Assembly: GCF_029227915.1 (NCBI RefSeq)
Contig: NC_079876.1
Span: 7,876,001-7,940,000 of the forward strand
Length of the DNA stretch: 64,000 bases
Reading direction: 5' to 3'
Source of the DNA: Hydractinia symbiolongicarpus
Taxonomy: Eukaryota > Cnidaria > Hydrozoa > Anthoathecata > Hydractiniidae
Positions within the stretch are counted from its first letter, which is position 1. The number at the start of each line of letters is the position of its first letter. The notes beneath the pieces were generated by a model. It was not told the origin of the DNA and searched no databases. It saw only the letters and a list, made by a program, of their open reading frames with translations. Both the position numbers and the translations under genes were made by a program. Below are positions 1 through 10,095 of the stretch, piece after piece.

Positions 1-200
1 AGACTTGTAGTTTTCGAAAATGTTTTCATTTTTGATGAGACGCTGAATAAAAGAAGTTTAATCGCCGGCAAACGAAAACCTGCGATTTCCCGTAAATCCC
101 GGACTCGGCCCGTATAGTCGAATGTATACAAAGAAAGTACCCTGTGAGTAAACTCATTTCCCAAACGATTTTTTAAATTATTTTTTCACCACTGAAACGC

Positions 201-403
201 ATGAGACTTGTAGTTTTCAGAAATGTTTTCATTTTTGATGAGACGCTTAATGAAAATGGTTTAATCGCCAGCAAACGAAAACCCGCGATTTCCCGTAAAT
301 CCCGGGCTTGGCCCGTATAGTCGAATGTATACAAAGAAAGTACCCTGTGAGTAAACTCATTTCCAAAACGATTTTTTAAATTATCTTTTCACCACTAAAA
401 CGC
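201..403 (+). repeat. N-type monomer subtype (CTTAATGAAA), first example
   Basis: Distinct from standard units by GACGCTTAATGAAAATGG, CGCCAGC, CCCGGGCTTGG, GTCGAATGTATAC (which creates the 8-bp palindrome TGTATACA) and CCCTGTGAG. Relatives occur at 3020, 3426, 4644, 5050, 5253, 6263, 7876, 8079, 29816, 30019, 30829, 41103, 41306, 58626, 59294, 59556 and through 59759-61583. The monomers at 1, 2817, 4441 and 58423 share only the GTCGAATG and CCCTGTGAG half and are intermediate forms. N-type units concentrate in the first 8 kb, in the two large-duplication copies, and in the 58-63 kb block. Confidence 0.85.
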
Positions 404-605
404 ATGAGACTTGTAGTTTTCAAAAATGTTTTCATTTTTGATGAGACGCTGAATAAAAGAAGTTTAATCGCCGGCAAACGAAAACCCGCCATTTCCCGTA
501 AACCCCGGACTCGACCCGTATAGTCAAAAGTATACAAAGAAAGTACCCAGGGAGTAAAGTCATTTCCCGAACGATTTTTTATATTATTTTTTTACCACTA
601 AACGC

Positions 606-808
606 ATGAGACTTGTAGTTTTCAAAAATATTTTCATATTTGATGGGACGCTGAATAAAAGAAGTTTAATCGCCGGCAAACGAAAATCCGCCATTTCCCG
701 TAAATCCCGGACTCGGCCCGTATACTCAAAAGTATACAAAGAAAGTACCCATGGAGTAAACTCATTTCCCGAACGATTTTTTAAATTTTTTTTTCACCAC
801 TAAAACGC
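606..808 (+). repeat. GATGGG-type monomer subtype, first example
   Basis: The head reads CATATTTGATGGG where standard monomers have CATTTTTGATGAG, and the body has AAAATCCGC. The preceding monomer usually ends TATATTATTTTTTTACC with ACTAAACGC, one base shorter than normal. Other members start at 5657, 6061, 8484, 14731, 15925, 17920, 22768, 30424, 31234, 41711, 51995, 60165, 60367, 61179, 61381 (head only), 61989, 62191 and 63003. Those at 14731, 15925, 17920, 22768 and 51995 keep AAATGTTTTC rather than AAATATTTTC, so they form a sub-branch. Confidence 0.9.
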
Positions 809-1214
809 ATGAGACTTGTAGTTTTCAAAAATGTTTTCATTTTTGATGAGACGCAGAATTAAAGAAGTTTAATCGCCGGCAAACGAAAACCTGCGATTTC
901 CCGTAAATCCCGGACTCGGCCGGTATAGTCAAAAGTATACAAAGAAAGTACCCAGGGTGTAAACTCATTTCCCGAACGATTTTTTAAATTATTATTTCAC
1001 CACTAAAGCCCATGAGACTTGTAGTTTTAAAAAATGTTTTCATTTTTGATGAAACGCTGAATAAAAGAAGTTTAAATGCCGGCAAAGGAAAACCCGCGAC
1101 TTCCCGTTAATCCCGGACTCGGCCCGTATAGTCAAAAGTATACGAAGAAAGCACCCAGGGAGTAAACTCATTTTTTAAACGATTTTTTAAAATATTTTTT
1201 CACCACTAAAACGC

Positions 1215-1406
1215 ATGAGACTTGTAGTTTTCAAAAATGTTTTCATTTTTGATGAGACGCTGAATAAAAGAACTTTAATCGCCGGCAAACGAAAACCTGC
1301 GATTTCCTGTAAATCCCGGACTCGGCCCGTATAGTAATGAAAGTACCCGGGATGTAAACTCATTTCCCGAACGATTTTTTAAGTTATTATTTCACCACTA
1401 AAACCC
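1215..1406 (+). repeat. Short monomer subtype (192 bp, 11-bp deletion), first example
   Basis: The usual GTATAGTCAAAAGTATAC stretch is replaced by GTATAGTAATGAAAG, removing 11 bp and the GTATAC palindrome. Most copies then read GTACCCGGGATG and end AAGTTATTATTTCACC with AAAACCC. I counted 38 short monomers, starting at 1215, 1610, 6872, 9092, 10096, 12115, 14540, 15339, 15734, 16533, 17131, 17729, 18528, 22577, 23376, 24380, 25992, 27402, 28000, 31842, 32846, 34865, 35666, 37278, 38688, 39286, 42319, 43323, 45342, 47361, 49785, 51804, 52603, 53607, 55219, 56629, 57227 and 57825. Those at 14540, 15734, 17729, 22577 and 51804 are 191 bp and read CCCAGGGAG, as does 49785. None lie in 1802-6871, 18720-22576 or 58017-64000. 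Confidence 0.93.
1231..1252. other. Conserved dyad symmetry in the monomer head (example)
   Basis: TCAAAAATG at 1231-1239 and its exact reverse complement CATTTTTGA at 1244-1252 flank a TTTT spacer, so the site could form a hairpin or cruciform. The same dyad occurs in most monomers at the same offset. In monomers with TTTTGAAGAG (e.g. 2208, 3832, 12916) the next base pairs too, giving a 10-bp stem. TTAAAAATG heads carry one T-G mismatch, TCAAAATTG heads one central mismatch, and GATGGG-type heads (CATATTTGA) a mismatch in the right arm. Similar dyads have been proposed as a feature of centromeric satellites that lack CENP-B boxes; that function is not shown here. Confidence 0.85.
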
Positions 1407-2004
1407 ATGAGACTTGTAGTTTTCAAAAATGTTTTCATTTTTGATGAGACGCTGAATAAAAGAAGTTTAATCGCCGGCAAACGAAAACCTGCGATTTCCC
1501 GTAAATCCCGGACTCGGCCCGTATAGTCAAAAGTATACAAAGAAAGTACCCAGAGTGTAAACTCATTTCCCGAACGTTTTTTTAAATTATTATTTCACCA
1601 CTAAAGCCCATAAGACTTGTAGTTTTTAAAAATGATTTCATTTTTGATGAGACGCTGAATAAAATAAGTTTAAACGCCGGCAAAAGAAAACCCGCGACTT
1701 CCCGTAAATCCCGGACTCGGCCCGTATAGTAATGAAAGTACCCGGGATGTAAACTCATTTCCCAAACGATTTTTTAAATTATTATTTCACCACTAAAACC
1801 CATGAGACTTGTAGTTTTTAAAAATGTTTTCATTTTTGATGAGACGCTGAATAAAAGAAGTTTAATCGCCGGCAAACGAAAACCCGCGACTTCCCGTAAA
1901 TCCCGGATTCGGCCCGTATAGTCAAAAGTATACAAAGAAAGTACCCAGGGAGTAAACTCATTTCCCGAACGATTTTTTAAATTATATTTTCACCACTAAA
2001 ACGC

Positions 2005-3628
2005 ATGAGACTTGTAGTTTTCAAAAATGTTTTCATTTTTGATGAGACGCTGAATGAAAGAAGTTTAATCGCCGGCAAACGAAAACCTGCGATTTTCCGT
2101 AAGTCCCGGACTCTGCCCGTATAGTCAAAAGTATACAAAGAAAGTACCCAGGGTGTAAACTCATTTCCCGAACGATTTTTTAAATTATTATTTCACCACT
2201 AAAGCCCATGAGACTTGTAGTTTTCAAAAATGTTTTCATTTTTGAAGAGACGCTGAATAAAAGAAGTTTAATCGCCGGCAAACGAAAACCCGCCATTTCC
2301 CGTAAACCCCGGACTCAGCCCGCATATTCAAAAGTATACAAAGAAAGTACCCAGGGAGTAAACTCATTTCCCGAACGATTTTTTAAATTATTTTTTTACC
2401 ACTAAAACGCATGAGACTTGTAGTTTTTAAAAATGTTTTCATTTTTGATGAGACGCTGAATAAAAGAAGTTTAATCGGCGGCAAACGAAAACCTGCGATT
2501 TCCCGTAAATCCCGGACTCGGCCCGTATAGTCAAAAGTATACAAAGAAAGTACCCAGGGTGTAAACTCATATCCCGAACGATTTTTTAAATTATTATTTC
2601 ACCACTAAAGCCCATGAGACTTGTAGTTTTCAAAATTGTTTTCATTTTTGATGAGACGCTGAATAAAAGAAGTTTAATCGCCGGCAAACGAAAACCTGCG
2701 ATTTCCCGTAAATCCCGGACTCGGCCCGTATAGTCAAAAGTATACGAAGAAAGCACCCAGGGAGTAAACTCATTTTCCGAACGATTTTTTAAAATATTTT
2801 TTCACCACTAAAACGCATGAGACTTGTAGTTTTCAAAAATGTTTTCATTTTTGATGAGACGCTGAATAAAAGAAGTTTAATCGCCGGCAAACGAAAACCT
2901 GCGATTTCCCGTAAATCCCGGACTCGGCCCGTATAGTCGAATGTATACAAAGAAAGTACCCTGTGAGTAAACTCATTTCCCAAACGATTTTTTAATTTAT
3001 TTTTTCACCACTGAAACGCATGAGACTTGTAGTTTTCAGAAATGTTTTCATTTTTGATGAGACGCTTAATGAAAATGGTTTAATCGCCAGCAAACGAAAA
3101 CCCGCGATTTCCCGTAAATCCCGGGCTTGGCCCGTATAGTCGAATGTATACAAAGAAAGTACCCTGTGAGTAAACTCATTTCCAAAACGATTTTTTAAAT
3201 TATCTTTTCACCACTAAAACGCATGAGACTTGTAATTTTCAAAAATGTTTTCATTTTTGAAGAGACGCTGAATAAAAGAAGTTTAATCGCCGGCAAACGA
3301 AAACATGCGATTTCCCGTAAATCCCGGACTCGGCCCGTATAGTCAAAAGTATACAAAGAAAGTACCCATGGAGTAAACTCATTTCCCGAACGATTTTTTA
3401 AATTATTATTTCACCACTAAAGCCCATGAGACTTGTAGTTTTTAAAAATGTTTTCATTTTTGATGAAACGCTTAATGAAAGAGGTTTAATCGCCGGCAAA
3501 CGAAAACCTGCGATTTCCCGTAAATCCCGGACTCGGCCCGTATAGTCGAATGTATACAAAGAAAGTACCCAGGGAGTAAACTCATTTCCCGAACGATTTT
3601 TTAAATTATATTTTCACCACTAAAACGC
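2005..3628. repeat. 8-mer higher-order repeat, copy 1 (1,624 bp)
   Basis: Eight 203-bp monomers start at 2005, 2208, 2411, 2614, 2817, 3020, 3223 and 3426. Markers in order: GAATGAAAG with ACTCTGCCC; GAAGAG with ACTCAGCCC; GGCGGC; CAAAATTG; an intermediate GTCGAATG unit; an N-type unit; GAAGAG with ACATGCG; and GAAACGCTTAATGAAAGAGG. The same eight follow immediately in copy 2, with only scattered single-base differences seen (for example CGTAAGTCC here, CGTAAATCC there). Confidence 0.93.
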
Positions 3629-5252
3629 ATGAGACTTGTAGTTTTCAAAAATGTTTTCATTTTTGATGAGACGCTGAATGAAAGAAGTTTAATCGCCGGC
3701 AAACGAAAACCTGCGATTTTCCGTAAATCCCGGACTCTGCCCGTATAGTCAAAAGTATACAAAGAAAGTACCCAGGGTGTAAACTCATTTCCCGAACGAT
3801 TTTTTAAATTATTATTTCACCACTAAAGCCCATGAGACTTGTAGTTTTCAAAAATGTTTTCATTTTTGAAGAGACGCTGAATAAAAGAAGTTTAATCGCC
3901 GGCAAACGAAAACCCGCCATTTCCCGTAAACCCCGGACTCAGCCCGCATATTCAAAAGTATACAAAGAAAGTACCCAGGGAGTAAACTCATTTCCCGAAC
4001 GATTTTTTAAATTATTTTTTTACCACTAAAACGCATGAGACTTGTAGTTTTCAAAAATGTTTTCATTTTTGATGAGACGCTGAATAAAAGAAGTTTAATC
4101 GGCGGCAAACGAAAACCTGCGATTTCCCGTAAATCCCGGACTCGGCCCGTATAGTCAAAAGTATACAAAGAAAGTACCCAGGGTGTAAACTCATATCCCG
4201 AACGATTTTTTAAATTATTATTTCACCACTAAAGCCCATGAGACTTGTAGTTTTCAAAATTGTTTTCATTTTTGATGAGACGCTGAATAAAAGAAGTTTA
4301 ATCGCCGGCAAACGAAAACCTGCGATTTCCCGTAAATCCCGGACTCGGCCCGTATAGTCAAAAGTATACGAAGAAAGCACCCAGGGAGTAAACTCATTTT
4401 CCGAACGATTTTTTAAAATATTTTTTCACCACTAAAACGCATGAGACTTGTAGTTTTCAAAAATGTTTTCATTTTTGATGAGACGCTGAATAAAAGAAGT
4501 TTAATCGCCGGCAAACGAAAACCTGCGATTTCCCGTAAATCCCGGACTCGGCCCGTATAGTCGAATGTATACAAAGAAAGTACCCTGTGAGTAAACTCAT
4601 TTCCCAAACGATTTTTTAATTTATTTTTTCACCACTGAAACGCATGAGACTTGTAGTTTTCAGAAATGTTTTCATTTTTGATGAGACGCTTAATGAAAAT
4701 GGTTTAATCGCCAGCAAATGAAAACCCGCGATTTCCCGTAAATCCCGGGCTTGGCCCGTATAGTCGAATGTATACAAAGAAAGTACCCTGTGAGTAAACT
4801 CATTTCCAAAACGATTTTTTAAATTATCTTTTCACCACTAAAACGCATGAGACTTGTAGTTTTCAAAAATGTTTTCATTTTTGAAGAGACGCTGAATAAA
4901 AGAAGTTTAATCGCCGGCAAACGAAAACATGCGATTTCCCGTAAATCCCGGACTCGGCCCGTATAGTCAAAAGTATACAAAGAAAGTACCCATGGAGTAA
5001 ACTCATTTCCCGAACGATTTTTTAAATTATTATTTCACCACTAAAGCCCATGAGACTTGTAGTTTTTAAAAATGTTTTCATTTTTGATGAAACGCTTAAT
5101 GAAAGAGGTTTAATCGCCGGCAAACGAAAACCTGCGATTTCCCGTAAATCCCGGACTCGGCCCGTATAGTCGAATGTATACAAAGAAAGTACCCTGTGAG
5201 TAAACTCATTTCCCAAACGATTTTTTAATTTATTTTTTCACCACTGAAACGC
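3629..5252. repeat. 8-mer higher-order repeat, copy 2 (1,624 bp)
   Basis: Monomers start at 3629, 3832, 4035, 4238, 4441, 4644, 4847 and 5050, exactly 1,624 bp after those of copy 1. The last monomer (5050-5252) is chimeric: its head matches 3426, but from CCCTGTGAG onward it matches the tail of 2817 or 4441. That marks where this tandem copy was joined to the following sequence. Confidence 0.93.
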
Positions 5253-6465
5253 ATGAGACTTGTAGTTTTCAGAAATGTTTTCATTTTTGATGAGACGCTT
5301 AATGAAAATGATTTAATCGCCAGCAAACGAAAACCCGCGACTTTCCGTAAATCCGGAGCTTGGCCCGTATAGTCGAATATATACAAAGAAAGTACCCTGT
5401 GAGTAAACTCATTTCCAAAACAAATTTTTAAATTATCTTTTCACCACTAAAACGCATGAGACTTGTAGTTTTCAAAAATGTTTTCATTTTTGATGAGACG
5501 CTGAATAAAAGAAGTTTAATCGCCGGCAAACGAAAACCCCCCCTTTCCCGTAAACCCGGACTCGACCCGTATAGTCAAAAGTATACAAAGAAAGTACCCA
5601 GGGAGTAAACTCATTTCCCGAACGATTTTTTATATTATTTTTTTACCACTAAACGCATGAGACTTGTAGTTTTCAAAAATATTTTCATATTTGATGGGAC
5701 GCTGAATAAAAGAAGTTTAATCGCCGGCAAACGAAAATCCGCGATTTCCCGTAAATCCCGGACTCGGCCCGTATAGTCAAAAGTATACAAAGAAAGTACC
5801 AATGGAGTAAAGTCATTTCCCGAACGATTTTTTAAATTTTTTTTCACCACTAAAACGCATGAGACTTGTAGTTTTCAAAAATGTTTTCATTTTTGATGAG
5901 ACGCTGAATAAAAGAAGTTTAATCGCCGGCAAACGAAAACCCCCCCTTTCCCGTAAACCCCGGACTCGACCCGTATAGTCAAAAGTATACAAAGAAAGTA
6001 CCCAGGGAGTAAACTCATTTCCCGAACGATTTTTTATATTATTTTTTTACCACTAAACGCATGAGACTTGTAGTTTTCAAAAATATTTTCATATTTGATG
6101 GGACGCTGAATAAAAGAAGTTTAATCGCCGGCAAACGAAAATCCGCGATTTCCCGTAAATCCCGGACTCGGCCCGTATAGTCAAAAGTATACAAAGAAAG
6201 TACCAATGGAGTAAAGTCATTTCCCGAACGATTTTTTAAATTTTTTTTCACCACTAAAACGCATGAGACTTGTAGTTTTCAAAAATGTTTTCATTTTTGA
6301 TGAGACGCTTAATGAAAGAGGTTTAATCGCCGGCAAACGAAATCCCGCGTTTTCCCGTAAATCCGGGGCTTGGCCCGTATAGTCGATTGTATACAAAGAA
6401 AGTACCCAGGGAGTAAACTCATTTCCAGAACGATTTTTTAACTTATTTTTTCACCACTAGAACGA
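5253..6465. repeat. N-type unit, duplicated dimer, N-type unit
   Basis: Monomers start at 5253, 5456, 5657, 5859, 6061 and 6263. The pairs 5456-5858 (403 bp) and 5859-6262 (404 bp) are near-identical tandem copies of a dimer: a monomer with an unusual C-run (AAAACCCCCCCTTTCCC) followed by a GATGGG-type monomer. The first copy has lost one C in AAACCCGGA. The flanking units 5253 and 6263 are N-type, and 6263 ends in the otherwise unseen CACTAGAACGA. Confidence 0.9.
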
Positions 6466-7875
6466 ATGAGACTTGTAGTTTTCAAAAATGTTTTCATTTT
6501 TGATGAGACGCAGAATAAAAGAAGTTTAATCGCCGGCAAACGAAAACCTGCGATTTCCCGTAAATCCCGGACTCGGCCGGTATAGTCAAAAGTATACAAA
6601 GAAAGTACCCAGGGTGTAAACTCATTTCCCGAACGATTTTTTAAATTATTATTTCACCACTAAAGCCCATGAGACTTGTAGTTTTTAAAAATGTTTTCAT
6701 TCTTGATGAAACGCTGAATAAAAGAAGTTTAAACGCCGGTAAACGAAAACCCGCGACTTCCCGTTAATCCCGGACTCGGCCCGTATAGTCAAAAGTATAC
6801 GAAGAAAGCACCCAGGGAGTAAACTCATTTTTTAAACGATTTTTTAAAATATTTTTTCACCACTAAAACGCATGAGACTTGTAGTTTTTAAAAATGTTTT
6901 CATTTTTGATGAGACGCTGAATAAAAGAAGTTTAATCGCCGGCAAACGAAAACCTGCGATTTCCTGTAAATCCCGGACTCGGCCCGTATAGTAATGAAAG
7001 TACCCGGGATGTAAACTCATTTCCCGAACGATTTTTTAAGTTATTATTTCACCACTAAAACCCATGAGACTTGTAGTTTTCAAAAATGTTTTCATTTTTG
7101 ATGAGACGCTGAATAAAAGAAGTTTAATCGCCGGCAAACGAAAACCTGCGATTTCCCGTAAATCCCGGACTCGGCCCGTATAGTCAAAAGTATACAAAGA
7201 AAGTACCCAGGGTGTAAACTCATTTCCCGAACGATTTTTTAAATTATTATTTCACCACTAAAGCCCATGAGACTTGTAGTTTTTAAAAATGTTTTCATTT
7301 TTGATGAGACGCTGAATAAAAGAAGTTTAATCGCCGGCAAACGAAAACCCGCCATTTCCCGTAAACCCCGGACTCGGCCCGCATAGTCAAAAGTATACAA
7401 AGAAAGTACCCAGGGAGTAAACTCATTTCCCGCACGATTTTTTAAATTATTTTTTCACCACTAAAACGCATGAGACTTGTAGTTTTCAAAATTGTTTTCA
7501 TTTTTGATGAGACGCTGAATAAAAGAAGTTTAATCGCCGGCAAACGAAAAGCTTCGATTTCCCGTAAATCCCGGACTCGGCCCGTATAGTCAAAAGTATA
7601 CAAAGAAAGTACCCAGAGTGTAAACTCATTTCCCGAACGTTTTTTTAAATTATTATTTCACCACTAAAGCCCATAAGACTTGTAGTTTTTAAAAATGTTT
7701 TCATTTTTGATGAGACGCTGAATAAAAGAAGTTTAAACGCCGGCAAAAGAAAACCCGCGACTTCCCGTAAATCCCGGACTCGGCCCGTATAGTTAAAAGT
7801 ATACAAAGAAAGTACCCAGGGAGTAAACTCATTTCCCGAACGATTTTTTAAAATATTTTTTTACCACTAAAACGC
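6466..7875. repeat. 7-mer module, copy 1 (1,410 bp)
   Basis: Monomers start at 6466 (GCAGAAT), 6669 (GAAACGCT, GCCGGTAAAC), 6872 (short), 7064, 7267 (CCCGCC, CGCACG), 7470 (CAAAATTG, AAGCTTCG) and 7673 (ATAAGAC, GTTAAAAG). The same order returns at 8686. From 7064 onward the sequence also matches 29004 onward and 40291 onward. Confidence 0.88.
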
Positions 7876-8685
7876 ATGAGACTTGTAGTTTTCAAAAATG
7901 TTTTCATTTTTGATGAAACGCTTAATGAAAGAGGTTTATTCGCCGGCAAACGAAAACCTGCGATTTCCCGTAAATCCCGGACTCGGCCCGTATAGTCGAA
8001 TGTATACAAAGAAAGTACCCTGTGAGTAAACTCATTTCCCAAACGATTTTTTAATTTATTTTTTCACCACTGAAACGCATGAGACTTGTAGTTTCCAGAA
8101 ATGTTTTCATTTTTGATGAGACGCTTAATGAAAATGGTTTAATCGCCAGCAAACGAAAACCCGCAATTTCCCGTAAATCCCGGGCTTGGCCCGTATAGTC
8201 GAATGTATACAAAGAAAGTACCCTGTGAGTAAACTCATTTCCAAAACGATTTTTTAAATTATCTTTTCACCACTAAAACGCATGAGACTTGTAGTTTTCA
8301 AAAATGTTTTCATTTTTGATGAGACGCTGAATAAAAGAAGTTTAATCGCCGGCAAACGAAAACCCGCCATTTCCCGTAAACCCCGGACTCGACCCGTATA
8401 GTCAAAAGTATACAAAGAAAGTACCCAGGGAGTAAACTCATTTCCCGAACGATTTTTTATATTATTTTTTTACCACTAAACGCATGAGACTTGTAGTTTT
8501 CAAAAATATTTTCATATTTGATGGGACGCTGAATAAAAGAAGTTTAATCGCCGGCAAACGAAAATCCGCGATTTCCCGTAAATCCCGGACTCGGCCCGTA
8601 TAGTCAAAAGTATACAAAGAAAGTACCCATGGAGTAAACTCATTTCCCGAACGATTTTTTAAATTTTTTTTCACCACTAAAACGC
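7876..8685. repeat. 4-mer module (810 bp)
   Basis: Monomers start at 7876 (GAAACGCTTAATG, TTTATTCG), 8079 (TTTCCAGAAATG, N-type), 8282 (CCCGCC, CTCGACCC; 202 bp) and 8484 (GATGGG-type; 202 bp). It sits between two copies of the 7-mer, so the combined period is 2,220 bp. The same 810-bp module occurs at 29816-30625, as an extra tandem copy at 30626-31435, and at 41103-41912. Confidence 0.92.
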
Positions 8686-10095
8686 ATGAGACTTGTAGTT
8701 TTCAAAAATGTTTTCATTTTTGATGAGACGCAGAATAAAAGAAGTTTAATCGCCGGCAAACGAAAACCTGCGATTTCCCGTAAATCCCGGACTCGGCCAG
8801 TATAGTCAAAAGTATACAAAGAAAGTACCCAGGGTGTAAACTCATTTCCCGAACGATTTTTTAAATTATTATTTCACCACTAAAGCCCATGAGACTTGTA
8901 GTTTTTAAAAATGTTTTCATTTTTGATGAAACGCTGAATAAAAGAAGTTTAAACGCCGGTAAACGAAAACCCGCGACTTCCCGTTAATCCCGGACTCGGC
9001 CCGTATAGTCAAAAGTATACGAAGAAAGCACCCAGGGAGCAAACTCATTTTTTAAACGATTTTTTAAAATATTTTTTCACCACTAAAACGCATGAGACTT
9101 GTAGTTTTCAAAAATGTTTTCATTTTTGATGAGACGCTGAATAAAAGAAGTTTAATCGCCGGCAAACGAAAACCTGCGATTTCCTGTAAATCCCGGACTC
9201 GGCCCGTATAGTAATGAAAGTACCCGGGATGTAAACTCATTTCCCGAACGATTTTTTAAGTTATTATTTCACCACTAAAACCCATGAGACTTGTAGTTTT
9301 CAAAAATGTTTTCATTTTTGATGAGACGCTGAATAAAAGAAGTTTAATCGCCGGCAAACGAAAACCTGCGATTTCCCGTAAATCCCGGACTCGGCCCGTA
9401 TAGTCAAAAGTATACAAAGAAAGTACCCAGGGTGTAAACTCATTTCCCGAACGATTTTTTAAATTATTATTTCACCACTAAAGCCCATGAGACTTGTAGT
9501 TTTTAAAAATGTTTTCATTTTTGATGAGACGCTGAATAAAAGAAGTTTAATCGCCGGCAAACGAAAACCCGCCATTTCCCGTAAACCCCGGACACGGCCC
9601 GCATAGTCAAAAGTATACAAAGAAAGTACCCAGGGAGTAAACTCATTTCCCGCACGATTTTTTAAATTATTTTTTCACCACTAAAACGCATGAGACTTGT
9701 AGTTTTCAAAATTGTTTTCATTTTTGATGAGACGCTGAATAAAAGAAGTTTAATCGCCGGCAAACGAAAACCTTCGATTTCCCGTAAATCCCGGACTCGG
9801 CCCGTATAGTCAAAAGTATACAAAGAAAGTACCCAGAGTGTAAACTCATTTCCCGAACGTTTTTTTAAATTATTATTTCACCACTAAAGCCCATAAGACT
9901 TGTAGTTTTTAAAAATGTTTTTATTTTTGATGAGACGCTGAATAAAAGAAGTTTAAACGCCGGCAAAAGAAAACCCGCGACTTCCCGTAAATCCCGGACT
10001 CGGCCCGTATAGTCAAAAGTATACGAAGAAAGCACCCAGGGAGTAAACTCATTTTCCGAAAGATTTTTTAAAATATTTTTTCACCACTAAAACGC
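8686..10095. repeat. 7-mer module, copy 2 (1,410 bp)
   Basis: Monomers start at 8686, 8889, 9092 (short), 9284, 9487, 9690 and 9893, offset 2,220 bp from copy 1. Differences from copy 1 include GACACGG for GACTCGG (9487 unit), CCTTCG for GCTTCG (9690 unit), and GTCAAAAG with CGAAGAAAGCAC for GTTAAAAG (9893 unit), so the last monomer has a different tail. Confidence 0.9.

Larger units (their letters stand above)
1..2004. repeat. Left mixed block of satellite monomers
   Basis: Monomer starts: partial unit 1-200, then 201, 404, 606, 809, 1012, 1215 (short), 1407, 1610 (short), 1802. Units 1-403 match 2817-3222 and 4441-4846. Units 404-808 match the dimer duplicated at 5456-6262 and the pair at 8282-8685. 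Units 809-1406 match 6466-7063 and 8686-9283 (GCAGAAT, then GAAACGCT, then short), so this block is built from modules reused further right. No gene is present. Confidence 0.88.

Noticed and set aside
171-200. T-runs followed by a possible hairpin, considered as terminators or promoter elements
   Set aside because: They are constant AT-rich parts of every monomer with no adjacent gene, so there is nothing for them to regulate.
2208-2405. Recurrent open frames of about 65-73 codons, one per monomer (plus strand from ATGAGACTT, minus strand across the same unit), e.g. 2208-2405, 3832-4029, 51195-51392
   Set aside because: They are by-products of the repeat. 203 is not a multiple of 3, so the frame changes in every monomer; each frame ends within about one unit, many monomers lack it because of single-base changes, and the variants do not favour silent sites. 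No protein family is recognisable.
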